From: JBIYSM02 sp044759095
GTDB lineage: Bacteria; Bacillota; Bacilli; Brevibacillales; Brevibacillaceae
Direction: 5' to 3'
Assembly: GCF_044759095.2 (NCBI RefSeq)
Contig: NZ_JBIYSM020000033.1
Location: 1-54,102 of the forward strand
DNA: 54,102 bases
A model generated the notes under the pieces. The model searched no databases and was not told the DNA's origin. It worked only from the letters and a program-made list of their open reading frames with translations. Shown one piece after another: positions 31,070 to 38,346 of this stretch (positions within the stretch are counted from its first letter, which is position 1; each line of letters starts with the position of its first letter). The translations under genes and the position numbers were made by a program.

Positions 31070-31092
31070 GGGCGGGGGCCATATAGAATGAA

Positions 31093-31131
31093 AGCCCTGG
31101 TCCGCTCTTCCATCGAAGACCGTCCAGGGCT
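31093..31131 (-). terminator. Second hairpin in the CNNM leader
   Basis: AGCCCTGG pairs with CCAGGGCT (outer arms 31093-31100 and 31124-31131), and inner CTCTTC pairs with GAAGA. On the minus strand TTTCATTCTATA follows. It is a very stable stem with a weak T-run, and may be a terminator or part of an aptamer. Confidence 0.5.
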
Positions 31132-31308
31132 ACTGTTGCACCAAACTTCTATTCACTTGTATGCCTTCCTTTCCCACCTGGTACTTCGGTTACGCTTGCC
31201 TTCCTGCTGCTGGGCGTCGGATCACTCTCCTTGCCTTCAGGATGGATTCGGCATTGTTCGCTCCTTTTCCTAGGGTGTAAGCGGATTCATCGAATCGCTT
31301 GTAGTTTT

Positions 31309-31337
31309 ATTTTATTTACTTTTCTGAATGTTGTAAA
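31309..31337 (-). promoter_or_regulatory. Promoter of the CNNM leader
   Basis: On the minus strand TTTACA (31337-31332) and TAAAAT (31314-31309) are 17 bases apart, each a 5/6 match to the vegetative consensus. Confidence 0.65.
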
Positions 31338-31467
31338 TACAGCTGGCGAAAAATACTTCGCCTATGATTTCTATGTTTCTCCAACTGAAATTGTTACCCG
31401 GCTGTTTTCCTTTCATTTGGGAATTGTGTTACGATGTTCCTAGAAAATTCACTCAGAGGTGAGCTGT

Positions 31468-33147
31468 GTGTCGTACCGTCCGCAACTGCCTGTTATTGTT
31501 CAGAGCGACCGTACCGTGCTGCTTGAGGTTCAAAACCCGTTGTTTGCGGAGGCGCGCAATGCCTTGTCGGGGTTTGCCGAACTGGTAAAAAGTCCGGAGT
31601 ACATACATACCTACCGCATTACGCCCCTTTCCTTGTGGAATGCGGCGGCAAGCGGCCTCACCGCCGAGAAGGCAATTGAAACCCTGAGTATGTATAGTAA
31701 ATACGGGGTTCCTCCCTCCATCGTAAAAGAAATAGAAGACTACATGAAACGGTACGGACTGATCCGTTTGGAGCGTGCCGATGACGATCTTTTGCTCGTC
31801 AGTGACGACGCGCAGCTGCTGTCCGATCTGATGAGCTACAGACAGCTGCAGCCGTACATGGAGGAACAGCCAAACCCTGTGACCTACAAGCTGAAGCCGT
31901 ACAGCCGCGGCTTGATCAAACAGGAGCTGATTCGGCTCGGTTACCCCGTTCAGGATCTCGCCGGTTACACCACAGGGGAAGCCTGTCCCGTCACCTTGCG
32001 GGAGATGACTGCGCAAGGCACCCCGTTCTCCCTGCGTCCTTACCAGCGCGACGCGGTTGACTCCTTTTACGCGGGCGGTTCTGTCACGGGCGGCAGCGGC
32101 GTGCTCGTCCTTCCCTGCGGTGCGGGGAAGACCGTGATCGGTCTGGGAACGATCTGTGAAGTTCAGACTGCCACGCTGATCCTCACCACCAACACAACGT
32201 CGGTCCGGCAGTGGGTGCAGGAACTGGTCGACAAAACCAGCATTGATCCCTCCTTGGTGGGCGAGTACACCGGAGAACGAAAAGAAGTGAAGCCCATTAC
32301 CGTGGCTACCTATCAGATCCTGACGTACCGACACAAGACCGTTGAAGATTTTCCACACTTATCGTTATTGACCGAACGCGATTGGGGACTCATCATTTAT
32401 GATGAGGTTCACCTTTTGCCGGCACCGGTGTTTCGCATGACGGCGGGCATTCAGGCAAAACGCCGGCTCGGTCTTACGGCGACGCTGGTCCGGGAAGACG
32501 GCCGGGAAGAGGACGTCTTTTCTCTCGTGGGCCCGAAAAAGTTCGAGATGCCGTGGAAAGCACTGGAGGAAACAGGCTGGATCGCCGGGGCGCACTGCCA
32601 GGAAATCCGCCTGCCGATCGAACCGAAGCTGCGCGAAGCGTACGCGCATGCCAGTCCCCGTCAAAAATACCGGATCGCAGCGGAAAACCCGCGCAAATTG
32701 GAAGTGATCCGGCAGCTGTTAAAACGGCACGAGCACGATCAGATCCTGATCATCGGGCAATACCTTGATCAGTTGGAACAAGTGGCGGATGCCCTGCAGG
32801 CGCCGCTGATTACCGGCAAAGTGCCGGAGCGGGAGCGGGAATTGCTCTACGATCGCTTTAAACGGGGCGATGTGAAGCGGTTGGTCGTCTCCAAAGTGGC
32901 CAATTTTGCCGTCGACCTGCCGGATGCCAACGTCGCCATTCAGATTTCCGGAACGTTTGGTTCCCGCCAGGAAGAGGCCCAGCGTCTGGGACGGATTTTG
33001 CGTCCCAAGCAAGGTGACAATGAAGCGCATTTTTACACCCTGGTTACCCGGGATACGCGTGAGCAGGAATTTGCCCTGCACCGCCAGCTGTTTCTGGTGG
33101 AGCAAGGATACCAATATGAAGTCATAGAGATGGAGACGCTCCTATGA
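31468..33147 (+). CDS. XPB/RAD25-type DNA helicase
   Basis: This superfamily 2 helicase of 559 residues corresponds to the bacterial XPB family. The N-terminal 190 residues form the XPB damage-recognition-like and helicase-associated regions. Walker A is LPCGAGKT (about 215-222), motif II is DEVH at 312-315, then LTATLVREDGREEDVF (the XPB R-E-D motif region), FAVDLPDANVAIQISG and EEAQRLGRILRPK (motif VI). The start is GTG 31468 because AGAGGTGA precedes it by about 5 bases. Its stop codon is inside the predicted promoter of the next gene, the ECF sigma factor. Confidence 0.92.
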   Translation: MSYRPQLPVIVQSDRTVLLEVQNPLFAEARNALSGFAELVKSPEYIHTYRITPLSLWNAAASGLTAEKAIETLSMYSKYGVPPSIVKEIEDYMKRYGLIRLERADDDLLLVSDDAQLLSDLMSYRQLQPYMEEQPNPVTYKLKPYSRGLIKQELIRLGYPVQDLAGYTTGEACPVTLREMTAQGTPFSLRPYQRDAVDSFYAGGSVTGGSGVLVLPCGAGKTVIGLGTICEVQTATLILTTNTTSVRQWVQELVDKTSIDPSLVGEYTGERKEVKPITVATYQILTYRHKTVEDFPHLSLLTERDWGLIIYDEVHLLPAPVFRMTAGIQAKRRLGLTATLVREDGREEDVFSLVGPKKFEMPWKALEETGWIAGAHCQEIRLPIEPKLREAYAHASPRQKYRIAAENPRKLEVIRQLLKRHEHDQILIIGQYLDQLEQVADALQAPLITGKVPERERELLYDRFKRGDVKRLVVSKVANFAVDLPDANVAIQISGTFGSRQEEAQRLGRILRPKQGDNEAHFYTLVTRDTREQEFALHRQLFLVEQGYQYEVIEMETLL

Positions 33148-33172
33148 AACGTTTTTCAAAACGGTACGTCTC
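33145..33172 (+). promoter_or_regulatory. ECF-sigma type promoter upstream of the sigma gene
   Basis: TGAAAC (33145-33150), a 16-base spacer, then CGTCTC (33167-33172) match the ECF promoter pattern TGAAAC-N16-CGTC described for Bacillus SigM/SigW/SigX. The TGA is also the helicase stop. The sigma gene starts 28 bases later, which fits autoregulation. Confidence 0.7.
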
Positions 33173-33199
33173 ATAAAGGGAAGGGAGGCCGGAGATTCG

Positions 33200-33769
33200 A
33201 TGCAATCCGACGCCGAAATCATCCAGCGGATTCTCCAGGGCGAGGTTGAATGCTACCGCGACCTGATTCAGCGGTACCAGCATATGATCTTCGTTTTCAT
33301 CTACAAAATGGTGAACAATCACACCGACGCGGAAGACTTGACTCAGGAAGTGTTTGTGAAGGCGTACGAAAAGCTGTCCACCTTTCGGGGAGACAGTCAG
33401 TTTTCCTCATGGCTGCACACACTGGCGAGAAACAAGACCATCGACTTCATCCGCCGCCGCAAGTTTCACGATTCCGACGAACAGCTTGCCTATGTGGCTT
33501 CCCAGGCTCGCGATGAATCACCGCAGGAATCGCTTATGAGCAAGGAACAGCGAAGGGAAATCGAGGAAGCGTTCGCGATGCTCTCCGACTCCTATCGGGA
33601 AGTAATCGTGCTGCGCTGTACGCATGAATATCCGTTTGAAAAAATCGCCTCCCTGCTCGGCGTAGCCGAGTCTACCGCGCGCGTCCGCTACCTTCGCGCC
33701 CGCCAGGAACTTGCAAAACTGCTAAACCGTAAGGAAGGAGGGCTCGTTCATGAACTGCCAGGAATTTAG
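33200..33769 (+). CDS. ECF RNA polymerase sigma factor (SigX/SigW-like)
   Basis: The 189-residue protein has region 2 (YQHMIFVFIYKMVNNHTDAEDLTQEVFVKAYEKL-like, about 26-60, with the ECF DAEDLTQEVF motif) and region 4 (about 115-175: LSDSYREVIVLRC, EKIASLLGVAESTARVRYLRARQEL). These bind the -10 and -35 elements. A candidate autoregulatory promoter is present upstream. Its end overlaps the anti-sigma start by 20 bases, giving coupled translation. Signals sensed are probably envelope stress, as for related SigX/SigW proteins; this is inference. Confidence 0.93.
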   Translation: MQSDAEIIQRILQGEVECYRDLIQRYQHMIFVFIYKMVNNHTDAEDLTQEVFVKAYEKLSTFRGDSQFSSWLHTLARNKTIDFIRRRKFHDSDEQLAYVASQARDESPQESLMSKEQRREIEEAFAMLSDSYREVIVLRCTHEYPFEKIASLLGVAESTARVRYLRARQELAKLLNRKEGGLVHELPGI

Positions 33770-35099
33770 AACCGCATGGTCATATGATACGGACAATGCC
33801 GCTCTTTCCCACATCGAGACTTGTGAGGAGTGTATGGCCTGGTTCGAAGCGAACTTGACAAGCGACGAGGAGGTGCAGTTTTTGAAAGAATTTCCCCAAC
33901 CTTCCGCGCAACTGGAAGAACGCATCATGCAAGCCATTTACCAGACGGCAGGACAAGGCGCCGTTCCGCCGCTCACTGCCACCGTCCAGAACCTTAAAGC
34001 GTCTCCGCGAAGCCGCTTCATACGCTATTCGGGACTCGCTTGGGCAAGTGCAGCCGGCTTCCTTCTTGCGGTAGGACTGCTTGGCTACCAAACCATGACA
34101 GGTACAGACCAACAATCGGCAAGCATGAACATGGCGAAGGAGTCTGTTGATTCCAAAAGTGCGGGCAGTGCTGCCGCCCCCGAAGCGCAAGCGCCAGCCG
34201 CAGCGCCTGCTGCTGAACCCGGAGCGGAACGTGCAACCGTTCAGACAGTACCGGCTGCTGTAAAAGGTACAACTCCTGATGCCTCTCCAGCACCGAAAAC
34301 GATTCCGACGGTTACGCCACAAAGAGACGCAGTGCCTCCGGCAGCACCGTCGGCACCGCCGACAGTGCCGGAACAGCAGCGGACGCTCATGGCAGCACGC
34401 AATAACCAATCAAAAGCATCGGTAGCGGGACCACCGCAGCCTTCTCATGAAAAAGCCGCATTGTCTGAAGCGGAGAAAGCGGACGATCCGGCCGCCCTTC
34501 AACCTGTTCCGCCGGTCAACGGAAAAACCTCCTCCGACGAACCGGTAAACGCCATTGCTTCCTTGCCGGAACAGCCGAATTCTGCGCTTGCAGACGAAAC
34601 ATCTCCCACTGTCGGTCCGCCGAACGTTACCCTGCTAAAACCGGAAATCACGCTTTCGTCTTTTACCGACGTGGAGACAGCCGTACAAGCATCTGACATG
34701 CCTGTTCCAACAGTCGACACCCTGCCGAGCGGCTTTGCGCTCGCTGACATCTCCTTGCAGTATGAATCGGAAACGAGCAAACACGTCACCCGGGTAACAT
34801 CCGAATACAAGCGGGGCACCGATTGGATCAAGGTGGAAGTCGTACACAATACACACGGTAAACGAAGCTTGTCCATTCCGGGCACGTTTATTGACACGCA
34901 GCTCTTCACCATCGACAAAGAGCAGGCCATTGCGGTCTCCTATGATCCACAGGGAGCGCCGCCCGAATCGTTCATTCAGCACGCCGTCCATTTCAATGCG
35001 CTGAAAGAAAACCAATCGCTGTACGTCGTCCTGACCGCAAACGGCATCCGTCTTGACGCATTGATCGAAATCGCAAAGAATTTGGGATGGAAAAAATAG
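33750..35099 (+). CDS. Membrane anti-sigma factor with long Pro/Ala linker
   Basis: This 449-residue protein begins with a zinc anti-sigma motif H21-x3-C25-x2-C28 (HIETCEEC), then a cytoplasmic helix region, one membrane helix (about 92-113), and a long extracytoplasmic Ala/Pro/Ser-rich segment (about 120-300). A folded C-terminal domain (about 315-449; SGFALADISLQYESE, IDTQLFTIDKEQAIAVSY) resembles DUF4367-type sensor domains. It should hold the sigma factor inactive until an envelope signal. The ATG at 33750 has AAGGAGGG 7-8 bases upstream. Confidence 0.85.
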   Translation: MNCQEFRTAWSYDTDNAALSHIETCEECMAWFEANLTSDEEVQFLKEFPQPSAQLEERIMQAIYQTAGQGAVPPLTATVQNLKASPRSRFIRYSGLAWASAAGFLLAVGLLGYQTMTGTDQQSASMNMAKESVDSKSAGSAAAPEAQAPAAAPAAEPGAERATVQTVPAAVKGTTPDASPAPKTIPTVTPQRDAVPPAAPSAPPTVPEQQRTLMAARNNQSKASVAGPPQPSHEKAALSEAEKADDPAALQPVPPVNGKTSSDEPVNAIASLPEQPNSALADETSPTVGPPNVTLLKPEITLSSFTDVETAVQASDMPVPTVDTLPSGFALADISLQYESETSKHVTRVTSEYKRGTDWIKVEVVHNTHGKRSLSIPGTFIDTQLFTIDKEQAIAVSYDPQGAPPESFIQHAVHFNALKENQSLYVVLTANGIRLDALIEIAKNLGWKK

Positions 35100-35110
35100 G
35101 ATAACACAAG

Positions 35111-35137
35111 AAAAACCGGGGAACGTCCCGGTTTTTT
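35111..35137. terminator. Bidirectional terminator after the anti-sigma gene
   Basis: AAAAACCGGG-GAACGT-CCCGGTTTTTT is symmetric, with T-runs on both strands, and ends both the anti-sigma gene and the convergent enoyl-CoA hydratase gene. Confidence 0.9.
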
Positions 35138-35161
35138 GTATTGGAACTGCTCGCATGACAG

Positions 35162-35944
35162 CTATCCTTTAAAGTTCGGAGTTCTCTTCTCGAGAAATGC
35201 GGTAATCCCCTCGATGCCTTCTCTCGTCTGCGCCATTTTCGCAATGGTCTGACTTTCATTCTCCATCTGCGTTTCCAGAGTTTGATTCCACCCGCTGTGA
35301 AGCAGGCGTTTGGCAGCACCTATCGCGGTCTTCGCTCCGTTCGTCAGTTGGGAGGCCAACTCGTCTGTCTGGGAAAGCAGTTCGCTGTCAGGCACAACCC
35401 TTGTCACGATCCCCATCTCGTGCGCCTCAACGGCGGAAAGCACCCGGTTGGTCAAGGTAAGCTCAAGGGCCCGCTTCCATCCGACGATACGGGGCAAATA
35501 ATAGCTGGCAGATATATCCGGGGTCAGTCCGGCTTTGGTGTAGGCCATGGTAAAGCGTGACGAATCGGAGGCGATCACAAAATCGCAGGCAATCGCCAAA
35601 CTCATGCCGCCGCCCGCAGCCACGCCATTAACGGCAGCGATTACCGGAGCATCCATCCGTGCAAAACGGGAAACGGCGGCATTGAGATAGGTGGTGACTT
35701 CCTTTATGTAATTCCCGATCGAGGTTCCTTGCTCGGCAAAGCTCTTTAAATCACCGCCAACACTAAAAACTCCGCCTGCCCCTGTTATCACCACGGCCCG
35801 TATTTCAGGCGAATCACATTCGATAGAGGCATGCATCAAATCTTTAGCCAAATCAAGATTGATCGCGTTGGCCGCTTTTGGACGATTCAGCGTGAGGGTG
35901 GCGACATGATCCTTCACTTCAAAAGAAAGAGTGGAAAAGCTCAT
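35162..35944 (-). CDS. Enoyl-CoA hydratase/isomerase family protein
   Basis: This 260-residue crotonase-fold protein has LTLNRPKAANAIN at the N-terminus, the first oxyanion segment GAGGVFSVGGDLKSFAE, the second NGVAAGGGMSLAIACDFVIASDSSRF, and LTPDISASYYLPRIVG where a catalytic Glu is often replaced. The second glutamate is Asp (PDISASY), so hydratase versus isomerase activity cannot be decided. ATG 35944 has GAGGAGG 7 bases upstream. A thioesterase gene lies just upstream in the same direction, which suggests acyl-CoA catabolism. Confidence 0.88.
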   Translation of the reverse strand: MSFSTLSFEVKDHVATLTLNRPKAANAINLDLAKDLMHASIECDSPEIRAVVITGAGGVFSVGGDLKSFAEQGTSIGNYIKEVTTYLNAAVSRFARMDAPVIAAVNGVAAGGGMSLAIACDFVIASDSSRFTMAYTKAGLTPDISASYYLPRIVGWKRALELTLTNRVLSAVEAHEMGIVTRVVPDSELLSQTDELASQLTNGAKTAIGAAKRLLHSGWNQTLETQMENESQTIAKMAQTREGIEGITAFLEKRTPNFKG

Positions 35945-35985
35945 ACGTAAGACCTCCTCATGATTCATTGACATCCCGCGAGTAT

Positions 35986-36453
35986 CTATCCCGGTACCAT
36001 TCCAGGGCGACCTTGAAGCATGATCAAGGTTGCCAGCATGGTGGCCACAAGCTTCGGCTCGCCTTCTCCTATGGAAAAGACCTCCCCTGAACAGACGGTA
36101 ATGGTTTGACCCGGTTTCAGCACTTTCCCTCTTGCCAAAAATCGCTCTCCCTTCGCTGGTGAAAGAAGGTTTACCTTGAATTCAACCGAAAGGACCGAGG
36201 CGTCGGGCGGCATCAAACTTAATGCCGCAAAGCCGCAAGCATTGTCAACGATGGTCGTAACCATCCCGGCATGCAGGAAACCATGCTGCTGGGTAAGATC
36301 GCTGCGAAACGGAAGTTCAATTTCTACTTCCCCCGGTTCCACCTTGACCAACTCCGCCCCGATTAGATTCATCGCCGCTTGTCGGGCAAAACTCGTTTCA
36401 ACACGGCTGTGAAAATCAGGGTTCTTTGGGATAAATCTGTGTTTTTGCTCCAT
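35986..36453 (-). CDS. PaaI-type hotdog thioesterase
   Basis: This single hotdog domain of 155 residues has the PaaI/acyl-CoA thioesterase motif QQHGFLHAGMVTTIVDNACG (HGG-like loop and catalytic Asp) and VEFKVNLLSPAKGERFLARG in the central strands. Such enzymes hydrolyse aryl- or acyl-CoA in degradation pathways. ATG 36453 follows GGGAGG by 4 bases. It sits 41 bases before the enoyl-CoA hydratase gene and probably forms an operon with it. A palindrome resembling a TetR-type operator lies 22 bases upstream of its start. Confidence 0.85.
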   Translation of the reverse strand: MEQKHRFIPKNPDFHSRVETSFARQAAMNLIGAELVKVEPGEVEIELPFRSDLTQQHGFLHAGMVTTIVDNACGFAALSLMPPDASVLSVEFKVNLLSPAKGERFLARGKVLKPGQTITVCSGEVFSIGEGEPKLVATMLATLIMLQGRPGMVPG

Positions 36454-36474
36454 CCTACCTCCCTCTCCCACTCA

Positions 36475-36492
36475 ATCGACCGAACGCTCGAT
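36475..36492. promoter_or_regulatory. TetR-type operator candidate before the thioesterase gene
   Basis: ATCGACCG-AA-CGCTCGAT is an 18-base palindrome with one mismatched pair. It resembles the CCGAnCGnTCGG sites of TetR-family fatty-acid or phenylacetate regulators (FadR/PaaR of Thermus type). Its position just upstream of the thioesterase-hydratase unit fits repression by an acyl-CoA-responsive protein. Confidence 0.5.
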
Positions 36493-36534
36493 CAGTATTG
36501 TGTTTCAAATTCCCTTTCTATTCTAACTATACAA

Positions 36535-36828
36535 TCAATAGAGCCGTTTTGTATAGCTTTCCTGCAGCTGCTCCGCCACTTTCTCTGGATTGACGCCGTC
36601 AACCACCATGACAAATCCCGGCGCATCCCCCCTCGGCGATGCGTCGCACAGGCCGGCTTCATCAGCGGTGGCCAGCAGCAAAAAAGGCGATTTCTCAATA
36701 AACGCGCGCACATGCTGATCCAAAAATGGGATCACTTTGTGAGAAGCAATCTGGCTCGGTTCACCGAGAAGCGAGCGCAGCTCTTCCTGTGAAGAAATCA
36801 CGTCTTGGATGGGACCGATTTGACTTAT
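36535..36828 (-). pseudogene. PPOX-type FMN-binding protein gene with internal deletion and lost start
   Basis: The frame encodes the N-terminal part of a pyridoxamine-phosphate-oxidase-like family (VIPFLDQHVRAFIEKSPFLL, then DASPRGDAPGFVMVVDG). It then jumps to the family C-terminus (KVAEQLQESYTKRLY). Full-length relatives have about 205 residues, so roughly 110 residues are missing in frame. The likely original start codon (ATA at 36828, seven bases after AAGGTG) is no longer ATG; a GTG at 36801 remains open and would give 88 residues. The flavin-binding core is gone, so this is probably a dead gene. Confidence 0.7.
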
Positions 36829-36856
36829 ACGATCACACCTTTTCTATATAAATCCC

Positions 36857-37285
36857 TCATGGGACAAAACTGAGTATCCCCACTGCCACTGCCGCTGTCA
36901 GTATGATGCTCCACACAACGATTCCGATCGTCATCCAGAACATCAGTTTGCCCGGCTTGGCCCCCAGTGACACACCGATGGCAGCACCGAGAGGCGCACC
37001 CGTAAGCAGCGGTGAAAGGAAGCCCAGTCCGATGACGCCGTACTTGTCCCAGATGCGGCTCATGCGGCTTTGTTTGCTGCTCTTCTTTACCATGCGCTTG
37101 ATCAGCCAGGCACGCAGAGAACCGCCCAAGTAAATCACAATCCCGGCACTGAGGATGGAACCGACGGCGCTCAATACACAGGTGACCACGGCAGACAAGC
37201 CGAGAGCGAAGCCAAGCGGAATGGCGGCCCACAGCTCCAGCATGCTCACCCCTGCAACGGAAGCCCATTTTAATGCGATCTCCAT
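36857..37285 (-). CDS. Small multidrug-export family membrane protein (DUF/Sm_multidrug_ex)
   Basis: This 142-residue protein has about four hydrophobic spans. The family pattern is visible: ELWAAIPLGFALGLSAVVTC, a central basic loop (KRMVKKSSKQSRMSRIWDKYG), then GVIGLGFLSPLLTGAPLGAAIGVSLGA. The name multidrug export is historical; the transport role is unproven. ATG 37285 has GGGTG 7 bases and GAGGAG 14 bases upstream. It lies between the ABC-2 permease gene and the broken PPOX gene on the same strand. Confidence 0.75.
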   Translation of the reverse strand: MEIALKWASVAGVSMLELWAAIPLGFALGLSAVVTCVLSAVGSILSAGIVIYLGGSLRAWLIKRMVKKSSKQSRMSRIWDKYGVIGLGFLSPLLTGAPLGAAIGVSLGAKPGKLMFWMTIGIVVWSIILTAAVAVGILSFVP

Positions 37286-37361
37286 TGGTTTTCACCCACT
37301 CCTCATATCTTTCTCGTTTGGAATACGAATGAGAAGATTAATGGTTACAGCCTCATCTCCC

Positions 37362-38345
37362 TCACGATGTCACGTCTCGCCGAATGAATACGATGTAGGC
37401 GACAACAAGTGCGGCCAGCGCCCAGACGGACAGGATCGCAAGTGAAAACGGCAGAGTCATTCCCTTAATCGGCGGAAGCGTTCCCGCCAGGTAGTCGGTA
37501 AGCTGCAGGTTGACGACGAACAGGTACTTGGACGACTCCCAGGAGGAAGCCATCTGGGTGAGAATGGTCCCGCTGATCAAGGCCGCCATCATGATCCCCA
37601 TCCCTGCCGCGGCGCTCCGCACCAGAACCGAGACCATAAACGTGATGGTGCCTACCACAACGCAGACAAACCAGCCCAGCCCGTACTGCATGAACAGATA
37701 CTGCCACAGCGGCACCATGAATACCTGGGAGGTATCCAGTTCGCTACCCTCTACGATGAATCCGGTCAGGACCGGCATGTCCCAGCCACTGTAGCCAAAC
37801 ACCACACCGGAAATGAGATAAGCGAGTACCAGTGTCATCAGCACGGTCAAGGAAATGAACAGCAACAGTGTCAGGTACTTGCTGGTCAACACCTTCCAAC
37901 GGCGGACCGGCCGGGTCAACAGCAGCTTGATCGTCCCTTCGCTGAACTCGGCTGAGACCAAATCGACGGCAAGCACGACGATGATCATCGGCAAAAAGAG
38001 CGACACCGCCTGATCCATGAAGCCGCGGGCGAAGGTAGGCGCCCCCGGTGCCATCGGGTTGATGTCGTGATCCAGGTAGTACTGCTGCTGCTGCACGCGG
38101 ATCTTTAAAAACTCCCGCCACTCATCCGGCAGGCGGCTGGAAGCGAGGCGGTTTTGCGTATCGACAATCTGCTGCTGCAAAAGGGCCCGCCAATCGGTCG
38201 TACCCAGCCGCTCCTGTGCCGTCAGAACGGATTTGTATTGGGCATAGGTAAAAATGGGAATAAGGATCGCCAAAATCAGCAGCACGACCAGAAAACGGCG
38301 GCGCCGCAGGAGTTTCATGGTCTCGTTTTGTACCAGGGCAATCAT
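37362..38345 (-). CDS. ABC-2 family transporter permease
   Basis: This 327-residue membrane protein starts with a cytoplasmic MIALVQNETMKLLRRRRFLVV and one helix. An extracytoplasmic loop of about 90 residues follows (QERLGTTDWRALLQQQIVD to GAPTFARGF), then five helices with SAEFSEGTIKLLLTRPVRRWKVLTSKY, the segment that couples to the ATPase in ABC-2 exporters. ATG 38345 starts one base after the ATPase stop, so the two are translationally coupled. The substrate is unknown; such pairs often export lipids, peptides or drugs. Confidence 0.88.
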   Translation of the reverse strand: MIALVQNETMKLLRRRRFLVVLLILAILIPIFTYAQYKSVLTAQERLGTTDWRALLQQQIVDTQNRLASSRLPDEWREFLKIRVQQQQYYLDHDINPMAPGAPTFARGFMDQAVSLFLPMIIVVLAVDLVSAEFSEGTIKLLLTRPVRRWKVLTSKYLTLLLFISLTVLMTLVLAYLISGVVFGYSGWDMPVLTGFIVEGSELDTSQVFMVPLWQYLFMQYGLGWFVCVVVGTITFMVSVLVRSAAAGMGIMMAALISGTILTQMASSWESSKYLFVVNLQLTDYLAGTLPPIKGMTLPFSLAILSVWALAALVVAYIVFIRRDVTS

Positions 38346-38346
38346 G

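Larger units (their letters stand above)
30980..31305 (-). promoter_or_regulatory. Long structured leader RNA, candidate riboswitch or attenuator
   Basis: This stretch has no supported coding region. The expected transcript begins near 31301 and runs about 320 nt to the CNNM start. At its 5' end, AAGCGATTC and GAATCCGCTT fold into a hairpin (31300-31279). The middle (about 31270-31135) is purine-rich with small pairs such as TGCC/GGCA. Two terminator-like stems follow. I compared it by eye with M-box, yybP-ykoY, ydaO (c-di-AMP), T-box and cobalamin patterns and saw no match. Confidence 0.55.

Noticed and set aside
31028..31273. Plus-strand open frames in the intergenic stretch at 31 kb
   Set aside because: They lack ribosome sites, have poor amino-acid composition for a protein and cover the structured leader of the CNNM gene.
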